In this document: piece after piece, positions 11,205 through 20,327 of the stretch | Position numbering within the stretch: the first letter of the stretch is position 1 | Layout: every line of letters begins with the position of its first letter | DNA from: Gilliamella sp. Pra-s52 | GTDB taxonomy: Bacteria; Pseudomonadota; Gammaproteobacteria; Enterobacterales; Orbaceae | Reading direction: 5' to 3' | Assembly: GCF_009795805.1 (NCBI RefSeq) | Contig: NZ_WTEY01000009.1 | Span: 1 to 64,000 of the forward strand | Length of the DNA: 64,000 nt | Program-made: the position numbers and the translations under genes | Notes under the pieces: model-generated | Told to the model about the DNA's origin: nothing | Databases searched by the model: none | The model's input: the letters and a program-made list of their open reading frames with translations, nothing else

Positions 11205-12458
11205 ATGTTTTATAAAGCCAATGAAGTCAAATTAAAAAATAACGATTCATACTGTACAGATAGTTTAGAGGTACCTATCACTGGTACCGTTTTATTTGAT
11301 GATTCAGAAGAAAGTCTTTTTGAAATTAATTATGTGAACGGAAAAAGACATGGACTAACAAAAATAACAGCTTTAGATGACAGCTTTTATTTCGAAACTA
11401 ACTACGCTAATGGTGTTGAACATGGAGAGAGTCGCTATTATGAAAAAGGTAAACTATGCATAGTTAAAAATTATAAAAATGGTGTAGAAAACGGTCCATG
11501 TGTACAATATTATCCAAATGGCAATATTTATCATCAATATATACTTAACGATGGGGAACCTGATGGGTTGGATACATATTTTTATGAGTCAGGCATTATA
11601 GCTAGTGAACAAAATTGGAACAAAGGTGAAACAATTGGCGAGTATCGTGTTTATCACAGAAATGGTAACATTTGGGAAATCTACCCAAAGAAGGGTGGGC
11701 TTATTCAGTACTTTTACCCTAATGGAAATATTTATAAAGAAATCCCATATGTAAACAAAAAATACCATGGAGAAGCCCGTTGGTATGATGATAATGGCTC
11801 CTTAATTGCCACTCAGCATTATTTGAATGGCGTAAAGCATGGAAATGGTAAACGTTATACGCCACAAGGAAATGTTGATTTTGAAATGCCTTATAACGAG
11901 TCTAGAAAACTATTTTATAAAACTTTTGATCATTGTATTATGCTTTATCAACTTTCAGCTTTAACCAATGAATTAATTGGTGACCCACTCATTAGCTTTA
12001 TTTCCTTACCAGATCAATCGGGTCAACAATCACGACTACAGGGATACTTGACTTCCGCTCTTGATTATTTTCAATATATTTTAAGCAATATCATGTTTGC
12101 TCCACATATAAATTTGAGTGCGTGGAAAACAAAAAGTAACATAACAGTGAAATTTGATAATGATGAACCTAAACCATTACGATGCAAATTTTATAACTAT
12201 GAACTCACTAAACTCCTACAAAATTTTCCTGACGAAATATATCGAGAAAATAACATTCTTCCCAAAAACGATCTAGACACATTAGGGCTGTATGCTTTTG
12301 TTAATGAATTTAATCAAATTGGGGGTAACGATGATGCCTTTGAGCATAAAACAGAGGTTACATTTCAGGTTGGTAGGAAAGGAAATATAAAATTTAATCT
12401 TTCCTCTTTTGAAAAATGCAAAGAATTTTACATTAACAATTTAGAATTCCTTAGATGA
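11205..12458 (+). CDS. MORN/YwqK-repeat protein
   Basis: This 417-residue protein has residues about 20-245 made of roughly eight repeats of the YwqK-type MORN variant. Each has the form YxNGxxHGxxxxYxxNGxI, for example NGVEHGESRYYEKGKL and NGVKHGNGKRYTPQGNV. Residues about 250-417 form a non-repetitive domain that I do not recognise. No signal peptide is seen. YwqK-type repeats are annotated as antitoxin or immunity-like proteins in some genomes, but no toxin gene lies beside it. The gene is flanked by about 290 and 200 bases of AT-rich DNA, and AAAGGA precedes the start. It looks like an accessory gene placed behind the tRNAs. Confidence 0.7.
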   Translation: MFYKANEVKLKNNDSYCTDSLEVPITGTVLFDDSEESLFEINYVNGKRHGLTKITALDDSFYFETNYANGVEHGESRYYEKGKLCIVKNYKNGVENGPCVQYYPNGNIYHQYILNDGEPDGLDTYFYESGIIASEQNWNKGETIGEYRVYHRNGNIWEIYPKKGGLIQYFYPNGNIYKEIPYVNKKYHGEARWYDDNGSLIATQHYLNGVKHGNGKRYTPQGNVDFEMPYNESRKLFYKTFDHCIMLYQLSALTNELIGDPLISFISLPDQSGQQSRLQGYLTSALDYFQYILSNIMFAPHINLSAWKTKSNITVKFDNDEPKPLRCKFYNYELTKLLQNFPDEIYRENNILPKNDLDTLGLYAFVNEFNQIGGNDDAFEHKTEVTFQVGRKGNIKFNLSSFEKCKEFYINNLEFLR

Positions 12459-12663
12459 TAAATTTTAAAAAATAATAAAATCAATGTCATTCCTAAATAT
12501 TTTTATAGGTAAAATACCGAATTACACTAGCTACGTGAGATTTGTACTAAAAATGGGGTATTTGTTTTTTCTTAACTTACGTTAATTTTTTTAAAATTTT
12601 TATTAAAATTTAGGTCTAGCTATTCAACAAAACTAGACCTAACTAAATAATTTATAGAAACTA

Positions 12664-13251
12664 TTAAACTAATTCAGAGATAATATTACGAGCTTGCTCA
12701 AAAAAACGTTGATAATGATCTTCATCAACATTCTCAAGACCAATTGTGTTATAAAGAAAATCAATTTTTATATCATTAACTTGTAGATAATGCATGCCTT
12801 TCATAACATAATCAGTCATGTGTTGTTCCCAACCATATTCCAAAAAGCCAGCCTTTGTACCACCAACTAGTGCAACAAATCTGATTTTTTCAACTTTTAA
12901 CTTAGATCCTTCTCCATACGCTAAACCATAGTTCCATACTCGTTCAAAATACCCTTTCAATATTGCAGGAAAACTATACCACCAAACAGGAAAGACTATT
13001 ACTATAGTATCTTTATTATCAAGTTCTGCAAACAAACGACGAACTTCTGCAGAGTATTGCTTTGTAGGGTTTTCCCATTCAGGTTCATCTTCTTCTCGTA
13101 AAACAGGATCAAAATTACAACGATAAAGATCTAAGTTTGTGACCTCAATTCCTTGCTTTATTGCCTGATTATTCATTTCTTTAACAATATTTGCAGTTAA
13201 TGAATCCTCTCGAGGATTAGCCCATATGATATATAAATTATTTGTTTTCAT
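12664..13251 (-). CDS. Flavodoxin-fold NAD(P)H-dependent oxidoreductase
   Basis: This 195-residue protein of the flavodoxin-2/NQO1-like family reduces quinones or similar acceptors with FMN or FAD. An N-terminal strand (NNLYIIWANPREDSLTANIV) binds the flavin phosphate. VFPVWWYSFPAILKGYFERV is the family signature. The ATG at 13251 is chosen because GGGAGA lies just upstream; an in-frame ATG at 13275 lacks this. It is divergent from a LysR gene, with fewer than 100 bases between them, so that regulator probably controls it. The true substrate is unknown. Confidence 0.85.
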   Translation of the reverse strand: MKTNNLYIIWANPREDSLTANIVKEMNNQAIKQGIEVTNLDLYRCNFDPVLREEDEPEWENPTKQYSAEVRRLFAELDNKDTIVIVFPVWWYSFPAILKGYFERVWNYGLAYGEGSKLKVEKIRFVALVGGTKAGFLEYGWEQHMTDYVMKGMHYLQVNDIKIDFLYNTIGLENVDEDHYQRFFEQARNIISELV

Positions 13252-13349
13252 TAAATTCTCCCTACCAAAATACAAATTATGAATTTACAGAACGTTTTTT
13301 ATTCTGTAAAGTGACTTATTTGGCATTATTTAATGAAGAATTTTCACTA

Positions 13350-14234
13350 ATGAAATTGAAATTTGCTGATTTTACAGTATTTATTGCAGTAGCTCGCTAC
13401 AAAAATTTTCGTGCAGCAGGAAATGCATTAGGTTTATCGCCCTCTGCTATTAGCCACGCCATTAAACAATTAGAACAGCGACTCAAGGTTCAAGTTTTTA
13501 AGCGCACAACACGTAGTGTATCGCTAACTGAAGTTGGGTTTACTCTTTATGAACGTTTAAGACCAGCCTTTGATGAAATAGAGACAATATTAGATGAAGT
13601 AAACCATTTTCGTAAAACACCAATGGGGACATTAAAAATTAATACGGCCCCTATATTTTCTCGTTTAGTACTGATACCGATTGTTGCTGGATTTACTCGT
13701 CAATTTCCAGATATTAGAGTCGAAATTTCAACCGAGGATCAATTAATTGATATTGTACAACATGAATTCGATGCAGGGATACGTTTACATACTACAGTTG
13801 AAAATGATATGGTCACCATACCTATTGGTCCAAAAATAAAAATGTGCGTAGTGGCTACTCCAAATTATTTCACTCATTATCCGATTCCAACTCACCCATA
13901 TGATTTAAGTATTCACAAAAGTATTGTTTTTCGATACAAAAGTGGCAGAACTTATCTTTGGGAATTTGAAAAATCCAATGAAAAAATAGAAGTTATGCCC
14001 AAAGGTAATATTATACTTGATGATATGGACTCAACATTAAAAGCAGCATTATGTAATATGGGGATTTGCTATACCAGTTATGAACAAGCAAAATCTTATC
14101 TGGAAAGTGGAGAATTGGTTTCAGTTCTTGAATCATGGTTACCTATAAGACCTAGCTTACAACTTTACTATCCACGTAATCAATATATTAGCCATAGTCT
14201 GCGTACATTTGTTGATTACATTAAAAATTTATAA
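13350..14234 (+). CDS. LysR-family transcriptional regulator
   Basis: The N-terminal winged helix-turn-helix reads FRAAGNALGLSPSAISHAIKQLE and is followed by a periplasmic-binding-like effector domain (KINTAPIFSRLVLIPIVAGF). The ATG at 13350 gives the canonical LysR start MKLKFADFTVFIAVARYKNF and 294 residues. An upstream in-frame extension to 13242 would overlap the divergent oxidoreductase gene and adds no domain. It resembles the PecT/YafC-like group. The divergent oxidoreductase is the likely target. Confidence 0.9.
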   Translation: MKLKFADFTVFIAVARYKNFRAAGNALGLSPSAISHAIKQLEQRLKVQVFKRTTRSVSLTEVGFTLYERLRPAFDEIETILDEVNHFRKTPMGTLKINTAPIFSRLVLIPIVAGFTRQFPDIRVEISTEDQLIDIVQHEFDAGIRLHTTVENDMVTIPIGPKIKMCVVATPNYFTHYPIPTHPYDLSIHKSIVFRYKSGRTYLWEFEKSNEKIEVMPKGNIILDDMDSTLKAALCNMGICYTSYEQAKSYLESGELVSVLESWLPIRPSLQLYYPRNQYISHSLRTFVDYIKNL

Positions 14235-15037
14235 TAATAAATGATATATCAACACTTTTTAGTAAAAAAAAGATAAGGTTATTGATTTTTTGTGTATCAA
14301 TATACCTTTAAAGTACACACTAATTATTTCATTTTAACCTAACAATATTATTAACTATTGATGTATCGATCTAAATATCAATAGTGGTAGCGTTTTTGAA
14401 TAAAATAACTAAGTTAAATAATCAAATAATCAAATAAAACAATTTAAAACGATAAAATAGCTTAAATGATGTAATAAATGCCCACCCTTGCATTTCCATA
14501 TATCAATCAAAAAAAGACAAATATTATTAAATAACCTATATTAAAACCTTTATTTATAATCATATTAAATGATCATAAGATCGTAGGTAACAAAACCAAA
14601 TTAACCTATAATATTGGGGAATTTATTTTTTTATAGATATACAATCTGTCGATATGAGAAACACACCAAGTAATTCCAATTATTTAGCCTTATTAATAGA
14701 ATTTGATTTTTTCGACTTTTCTAATTTACTGTTCAAAACAGAAAAAGTAAACGTGGTAATTATACCACAGATATAATAAATAATTCTCTAAAAACTCATA
14801 AAACGTAACCTTGTTTTTATACATCCATGACTCTTATTTATCAAATACTGTAAACAACGCTAGAATTTTCTGCATCACATTACTTTTTTAAAGATGAAAG
14901 TCTTATTTCTACTCATTTTTATAAAAAATCCAATCTATATCACAATTTTTCACATTAGTGATTTACTTTGAGAAAATGTGAATGTAAATTTAAATAAACA
15001 TTTGTGATTATTAAAAAGAATTTGTGAGGGTTGTTAA
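14235..15037. other. Long AT-rich intergenic region ahead of the sor operon
   Basis: About 800 bases carry no convincing open reading frame. It contains an inverted repeat CTATTGAT/ATCAATAG near 14355-14384, and the operon-proximal 90 bases hold several TGTGA/TCACA motifs. Nothing else could be identified. Confidence 0.6.
14940..15027 (+). promoter_or_regulatory. Cluster of TGTGA/TCACA half-sites upstream of the PTS operon
   Basis: TCACA occurs at 14940-14944 and 14950-14954. TGTGA occurs at 14977-14981, 15003-15007 and 15023-15027, the last overlapping the ribosome site of the EIIA gene. These resemble CRP half-sites, which would fit catabolite control of a sugar operon. None forms the ideal TGTGA-N6-TCACA dyad, so binding by CRP or by the SorC-type regulator is only a suggestion. 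Confidence 0.35.
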
Positions 15038-15457
15038 ATGAATATTATTTTGGCAGGGCATGGAAAATTTGCATATGAAATGAAAAATAGTATTGAAATG
15101 ATTGCAGGAAAATACACTAATTTACATGCGATAACTTTTGAACCAGGAGATAGCATAGATAACCTAAAAGATAAATATCTAAAAATTATTAACCAATCAG
15201 AATCAAAACAGTTCATTATTATCGCAGATATATTCTCTGGAAGTCCTTATAACGCAGCCACCATTCTCGCTATGCAATTAGGTAATATCGAAGTAATTAG
15301 TGGGCTATCTATGCCGCTTTGCCTTGAATTACTAAATCTCGATTTTTCTTTTATCAACATTGAAAACGTATTTGAACAACTCGATGAAGTTAAATTAGAT
15401 TTTATTAAATCTTTTAAATTTTTGTCTAAAAATATATCTAGAGAAGAGGAGTTATAA
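15038..15457 (+). CDS. sorF: PTS mannose-family EIIA (sorbose type)
   Basis: This is a 139-residue EIIA-man domain. The phosphorylated histidine is in ILAGHGKFAYEM (H8). It receives phosphate from HPr and passes it to the EIIB encoded next. Four consecutive genes for separate EIIA, EIIB, EIIC and EIID, then sorE and a SorC-type regulator, match the Klebsiella-type sorbose operon. That context is the basis for the symbol. The stop is directly followed by the EIIB start. Confidence 0.85.
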   Translation: MNIILAGHGKFAYEMKNSIEMIAGKYTNLHAITFEPGDSIDNLKDKYLKIINQSESKQFIIIADIFSGSPYNAATILAMQLGNIEVISGLSMPLCLELLNLDFSFINIENVFEQLDEVKLDFIKSFKFLSKNISREEEL

Positions 15458-15931
15458 ATGATCATAAATTTAGTTCGCATTGATGATAGATTAATTCATG
15501 GACAAGTTACTACCGTTTGGACAAAAGAAGCCAAAGCAGAAAGAATTATTATTGTTAGTGATGAGGTTGCTAATGATGAAATTCGTTCAACATTAGTTAA
15601 ACAAGCAGCACCTCCTGGAATTAAGGTATCGGTGATTAGTATTGATAAAGCTGCTGCGGTCTATAAAAATCCTAAATATGAAACTGATACTGTTTTTTAT
15701 CTTTTTACCAATCCGACCGATGTTTTACGATTAGTCAATGCAGGCGTTCCTATTAAAGAAGTCAATATAGGAGGAATGTCATTTAAAGAGGGGAAAAAAC
15801 AAATTACCAAATCCGTTTCTGTTGATGAAAACGATATATCTGCATTCAAAAAAATGCATGAAATGGGCATCAATCTATGCTTAAAAGTCGTTATTACTGA
15901 TCCAAATGTCGATTTGATTAAACTTCTTTAA
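15458..15931 (+). CDS. sorB: PTS mannose-family EIIB (sorbose type)
   Basis: This is a 157-residue cytosolic EIIB of the mannose/sorbose family. The phospho-accepting histidine is in RIDDRLIHGQVTTVW (H14). AKAERIIIVSDEVANDE and VNIGGMSFKEGKKQ are typical. It transfers phosphate to the incoming sugar bound by EIIC/EIID. Its ATG abuts the EIIA stop and AGAAGAGGAG precedes it. The substrate is inferred from sorE and the regulator. Confidence 0.9.
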   Translation: MIINLVRIDDRLIHGQVTTVWTKEAKAERIIIVSDEVANDEIRSTLVKQAAPPGIKVSVISIDKAAAVYKNPKYETDTVFYLFTNPTDVLRLVNAGVPIKEVNIGGMSFKEGKKQITKSVSVDENDISAFKKMHEMGINLCLKVVITDPNVDLIKLL

Positions 15932-15978
15932 CAACGTTTTCCATATAAACTAACACAACAAAAGAATAGGAGGAAAAC

Positions 15979-16797
15979 ATGGACATCTCAATACTTCAAA
16001 TCATGTTCATTTTTATTTTCTCATGCATCGCAGGGATGGGGAGTGTACTTGATGAGTTTCAAACACATCGCCCATTAATTGCTTGTACCGTAGTCGGTCT
16101 AATATTAGGCGATATTAAAACTGGTATTATTTTAGGTGGCACACTTGAATTAATTGCATTGGGTTGGATGAATATTGGGGCAGCGCAATCTCCAGATTCT
16201 GCATTGGCTAGTGTGATATCAACAATCTTAGTTGTTGTAGGAAAACAAGATATCCAAACAGGAATAGCCATAGCCCTTCCTGTTGCAGCTGCTGGACAAA
16301 TATTAACTGTTTTTGCAAGAACCATTACAGTAATATTTCAGCATGAAGCAGATAAAGCTGCAGAAAAGGTTCAGTTTAGAAAAATTGAACTGCTTCATTT
16401 TAGTGCGCTTTTTGTGCAAGCATTAAGAGTTTCTATCCCTGCCACGCTTGTTGCAATTTATGTCGATGCAAACACCGTTCAATCTTTATTAAATATGTTA
16501 CCAAACATTGTCACTGGTGGGCTTTCAGTGGCCGGTGGATTTATCGTTGTCGTCGGTTATGCAATGGTATTAAACATGATGATTGTTAAATACTTAGCAC
16601 CGTTTTTCTATTTAGGTTTTGTCTTAGGTGGATATCTAAACTTTAGCTTACTTTCATTCGGCATTTTAGGGGTGATTTTGGCCATTATTTATGTTCAATT
16701 AAATCCAAAATTCAATGTAATAAAAAGCAATGGCAAAGTTGTAAATTCGATAGTAAATACCAATCAAGTAATCACTGATGATGAGTTAGAAGATTAA
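15979..16797 (+). CDS. sorA: PTS mannose-family EIIC (sorbose type)
   Basis: This 272-residue integral membrane EIIC has many hydrophobic helices and the family region GGTLELIALGWMNIGAAQSP near residues 55-75. With EIID it forms the sugar channel. A perfect AGGAGG lies 6 bases before the ATG. The C-terminus carries a short hydrophilic tail. It lies 47 bases after EIIB in the same operon. Confidence 0.92.
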   Translation: MDISILQIMFIFIFSCIAGMGSVLDEFQTHRPLIACTVVGLILGDIKTGIILGGTLELIALGWMNIGAAQSPDSALASVISTILVVVGKQDIQTGIAIALPVAAAGQILTVFARTITVIFQHEADKAAEKVQFRKIELLHFSALFVQALRVSIPATLVAIYVDANTVQSLLNMLPNIVTGGLSVAGGFIVVVGYAMVLNMMIVKYLAPFFYLGFVLGGYLNFSLLSFGILGVILAIIYVQLNPKFNVIKSNGKVVNSIVNTNQVITDDELED

Positions 16798-16814
16798 TCT
16801 ACAGGAATTTTATT

Positions 16815-17645
16815 ATGAAAGATATGTTAAAAACTATTCAAAAAAAAGATGTAATTAGCACATTTATTCGTTCTAATTTTCAACAAGCTTCTTTTAATTA
16901 TGAACGTATTCATGCACTTGCTTTTTGTGTCGATATGATTCCAACAATTAAACGAGTTTATCATACTAAAGATGAGCAGCGCCAAGCATTAAAAAGGCAT
17001 TTATCCTTTTTCAACACGACGCCTGCGATGTGTGGCCCTGTGCTTGGTGTCACCATAGCGATGGAAGAAGCAAGAGCAAATGGCGCGCCAATTAATGATG
17101 GGACAATCAATAGCCTCAAAATTGGATTAATGGGTCCTTTAGCTGGCGTGGGCGATCCTCTTGTATGGGGAACATTACGCCCTATTACTGCAGCACTTGG
17201 CGCATCTTTAGCTCTCACTGGCAATGTCGCTGGTCCATTATTATTTTTTATTTTATTTAATTTAGTTAGACTTGCCATGAAATGGTATGGTTTAACCTAT
17301 GGGTTATCGAAAGGAATAGGTATTGTCAAAGATCTTTCGGGTAATATTTTACCTAAACTAACAGAAGGGGCTTCTATTCTTGGTTTATTTATTATGGGAG
17401 TATTGGTGACCAAATGGACATCAATAAATGTTCCTTTAGTGGTATCTAAAACTATGGATACAAATGGTAATGAAATCATTATGACAGTGCAAGGTATACT
17501 CAACGATCTTGTACCAGGCTTACTACCGCTAGGTTTAACATTGTTAATGATGAAATTACTCAGAAAAAAGGTCAGCCCAATTATCTTAATTTTCGCACTA
17601 TTTGCAGTAGGTATCATTGGCTATGGCTTAGGTATTCTAGCTTAA
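16815..17645 (+). CDS. sorM: PTS mannose-family EIID (sorbose type)
   Basis: This 276-residue EIID membrane protein has signatures HLSFFNTTPAMCGPVLGVTIAMEE and LMGPLAGVGDPLVWGTLRPI. It completes the EIIABCD set and works with EIIC in translocation. It is 17 bases after EIIC. The gap of 134 bases to sorE contains no obvious strong terminator, so sorE probably belongs to the same unit. Confidence 0.93.
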   Translation: MKDMLKTIQKKDVISTFIRSNFQQASFNYERIHALAFCVDMIPTIKRVYHTKDEQRQALKRHLSFFNTTPAMCGPVLGVTIAMEEARANGAPINDGTINSLKIGLMGPLAGVGDPLVWGTLRPITAALGASLALTGNVAGPLLFFILFNLVRLAMKWYGLTYGLSKGIGIVKDLSGNILPKLTEGASILGLFIMGVLVTKWTSINVPLVVSKTMDTNGNEIIMTVQGILNDLVPGLLPLGLTLLMMKLLRKKVSPIILIFALFAVGIIGYGLGILA

Positions 17646-17779
17646 AGTATAAATAAAAATCATAAAAAATATAATTAAAAAAGTTGTTATTAATATTTTT
17701 CCTTACAACTATCAGTATGAAAAGGTAAGCAATATTGAGTATAAATTTGTATCAAATTTAATTTATTAAAGAGGAATAT

Positions 17780-19024
17780 ATGAAAACTCAAGCCGTTAGA
17801 TTATATGGGAAAAATAATCTTCAATTAGAATCTTTTGAACTTCCACCTATCACTGACGATGAAGTGTTAGTATCTGTTATTGTTGACAGCATGTGTATGT
17901 CTTCACTAAAACTAGTAAATCAAGGAGAAAACCATAAAAAAACACCACCAGATTTAAAAAATAATCCAATCATTATTGGACATGAGTGTTGCGGTGATAT
18001 TTTGCAAGTAGGTAAGAATTGGCAACATAAATTTAAAGAAGGACAAAAATATGTCATACAAGCTAATTTGCAGCTCACTAATAGCCCTTATTGTGTAGGT
18101 TACTCTTATCCTAATACAGGCGGATGTGCAAGCCATATGATAGTTAATCATGACGTATTAAAACAAGATTGTTTGATTCCTTATAATGGAAAAACTTATT
18201 TTGAAGGTGCTTTAATTGAACCTCTATCCTGTATCATTGGTGCTTTTAATGCTAACTATCATTTAAAACCAAATAGTTATGATCATATTATGGGGATAAA
18301 ACCTAATGGAGAGTTGCTCATATTAGGGGGAACGGGTCCTATGGGTATGCTTGCAATAGACTATGCTTTAAGTGGACCTATCAAACCAAATAAAGTGGTT
18401 GTAACTGGGCGAAATAAGGAAAAAATAGCACATCTGAAAACATTATATCAATCGCGCAATGGGGTTGAACTTGAATTTGTTGATATATCTAATAATGAAG
18501 ATCAATTGTCTCTATTGAAAAGCAAAGCTTCGAAAAATAGTTTTGATGATATCTTTATTTTTTTACCATCAAAAGAATTAATTAATTTAGCATCACAATT
18601 ATTGGCATTTGACGGTTGTCTAAATTTCTTTGCTGGTCCTCAAGATAAGAATTTTGAAGCAGAAATTAATTTTTATAATGTACATTATAATTTTACACAT
18701 ATTGTAGGAACATCAGGAGGAAATACTGATGACATGCGCTTAGCTGTTAAACTAATTGAGTCAGGCAAAGTTGATGTTGCTAAGATTGTTTCTCATATAA
18801 TGGGAATTGATCAAGCCTGCGAAATAACTCAATTACAAGATAAAATTAAAGGTGGAAAAAAACTGGTCTACACTCACAAAAGATTTGGACTCAAAAGTTT
18901 AGAATCTCTAACGAATAGTGCTGATGATGTGGCATTGAAGAAAATATTAAATAAAAGTCATGGTATTTGGTCAAAAGAAGCCGAAGATTTAGTATTAAAT
19001 GATTTTCCTGATATTGAATTTTAA
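17780..19024 (+). CDS. sorE: L-sorbose-1-phosphate reductase
   Basis: This 414-residue zinc-containing medium-chain dehydrogenase resembles Klebsiella SorE, which reduces L-sorbose-1-phosphate to D-glucitol-6-phosphate. The zinc/catalytic region includes IIIGHECCGDILQVG, followed by PYCVGYSYPNTGGCASHM and LIEPLSCIIGAFNANYHL. The nucleotide-binding loop is LLILGGTGPMGMLAIDYAL. AAAGAGGAA precedes the start. Its position after a four-gene sorbose-type PTS and before a SorC-type regulator supports the assignment. A glucitol-6-phosphate dehydrogenase (sorD) is not present in the window. Confidence 0.85.
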   Translation: MKTQAVRLYGKNNLQLESFELPPITDDEVLVSVIVDSMCMSSLKLVNQGENHKKTPPDLKNNPIIIGHECCGDILQVGKNWQHKFKEGQKYVIQANLQLTNSPYCVGYSYPNTGGCASHMIVNHDVLKQDCLIPYNGKTYFEGALIEPLSCIIGAFNANYHLKPNSYDHIMGIKPNGELLILGGTGPMGMLAIDYALSGPIKPNKVVVTGRNKEKIAHLKTLYQSRNGVELEFVDISNNEDQLSLLKSKASKNSFDDIFIFLPSKELINLASQLLAFDGCLNFFAGPQDKNFEAEINFYNVHYNFTHIVGTSGGNTDDMRLAVKLIESGKVDVAKIVSHIMGIDQACEITQLQDKIKGGKKLVYTHKRFGLKSLESLTNSADDVALKKILNKSHGIWSKEAEDLVLNDFPDIEF

Positions 19025-19045
19025 TTTTTGCTATACTTTAATAGC

Positions 19046-19094
19046 ATCAAGATGTCATAATGAGAGATATGCTCAATGACATCTTGATTTTTTT
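19046..19094 (+). terminator. Rho-independent terminator after sorE
   Basis: A perfect 13-bp stem, ATCAAGATGTCAT / ATGACATCTTGAT, is followed by TTTTTT. It closes the PTS-sorE transcript and separates it from the regulator gene. Confidence 0.9.
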
Positions 19095-19143
19095 AAAATA
19101 AATAGTAATTCTTAATAACAATAACTGATAAAATAAAACAACC

Positions 19144-20115
19144 ATGATCAATAATAACGTTGGTAACTACGATTTCGAGCAACACAAATTATTAATAAAA
19201 ATAGCTCAACTCTATTATGAAGAAAATAAAACTCAATCTGAAATAGCTAAAATCGTCAATATACATAGATCAAGCATTAGCCGAATGCTAAAAGTTATAC
19301 GCGAATTAGGGATTGTTTCTATCTCAATTAATTACGATTTACTACCTAATATAGTATTAGAAGAAAAAATTGTTAATAAATTTAATTTAAAACAAGTTAT
19401 TGTAGTACCTATCAATCAAAATATTAATAATGATAGTAAGAATCAAATTGTTTGTAATGTTGCTGCAAATGTATTAATAAAAAATATTCATGATAATGAT
19501 GTCATTGGCATTTCATGGGGAAGAACAGTTAACTATATTGTTAGCAATTTAAAAAGTGACAATACTAAGTTGAACAATGTTACCGTTGTCCCCATGATTG
19601 GCGGGCCATCTGGCAAAATTGAAACAAAATATCACGTTAATAATATTGCTTATAACCTTTCGAATAAATTAAATAGCCAAGCGATACTAATTGATTATCC
19701 TGCTATTGTTGATACCGAACAATTAAAAATAGAGATAGAAAAAACTCAACATATGAAAGAACTAGAAGCTTGGTGGAGTAACATTACAGTAGCTTTATTT
19801 AGTATCGGTTGTCCTGCTATATCTAAAAGCTCTATTTGGTATGGTTTTTATGGAGAATTGTTCCAAACAATTGCCAATAAAAAGATTGTTGGTGATATTC
19901 TATCGCACTTTTTTGATAACCAAGGAACTGAGTTAAAGACACCATTTTGTAATCAAATTATTGGCGTCACATTAGATAATCTTAAAAAAATTCCTTTAAA
20001 AATATGCGCAAGTGGTGATTCCGAAAAAATAAATAGTTTAAAAGCGGCATTAAATGCAAATTATATCGATATATTAGTAATCAGTGATGAAATAGCCAGT
20101 CAATTAATCGACTAA
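19144..20115 (+). CDS. sorC: SorC-family sugar-binding transcriptional regulator
   Basis: This 323-residue regulator has an N-terminal helix-turn-helix (ENKTQSEIAKIVNIHRSSIS, then RMLKVIRELGI) and a C-terminal SorC/CggR-type sugar-phosphate domain (DVIGISWGRTVNYIV, VVPMIGGPSGKIE). It most likely controls the adjacent sorbose-type operon. In Klebsiella sorC is first in the operon. Here it is last and sits behind a terminator, so it has its own promoter. The ribosome site is weak. Confidence 0.87.
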   Translation: MINNNVGNYDFEQHKLLIKIAQLYYEENKTQSEIAKIVNIHRSSISRMLKVIRELGIVSISINYDLLPNIVLEEKIVNKFNLKQVIVVPINQNINNDSKNQIVCNVAANVLIKNIHDNDVIGISWGRTVNYIVSNLKSDNTKLNNVTVVPMIGGPSGKIETKYHVNNIAYNLSNKLNSQAILIDYPAIVDTEQLKIEIEKTQHMKELEAWWSNITVALFSIGCPAISKSSIWYGFYGELFQTIANKKIVGDILSHFFDNQGTELKTPFCNQIIGVTLDNLKKIPLKICASGDSEKINSLKAALNANYIDILVISDEIASQLID

Positions 20116-20327
20116 ACTTTTTAAAAATAATTAACATATCCCGCTCTACATTTTGTATATTTACCAGTTAAAGGTAACGACTGGTTCTATTGCTAATTAG
20201 TTTAGTTTTAACGAAATTATCTGTTGTGAATACCTTACCTTTGTTGATAGCATATCACACTATTTCATACTCAATATTACAATGGTGATTAAATGACTTT
20301 ACCAATATCATAATCATTGCACAAATA

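Noticed and set aside
14235-15037. A possible sigma-54 promoter for the mannose-family PTS
   Set aside because: No clear GG-N10-GC element was found and the regulator is SorC-type, not LevR-type.
15247-15480. Minus-strand frame inside the PTS EIIA/EIIB genes
   Set aside because: It overlaps two well-supported genes and shows no ribosome site or known domain.
16059-17617. Series of minus-strand frames of 88-106 residues across EIIC and EIID
   Set aside because: They mirror the codon pattern of the membrane genes; none has a domain or ribosome site.
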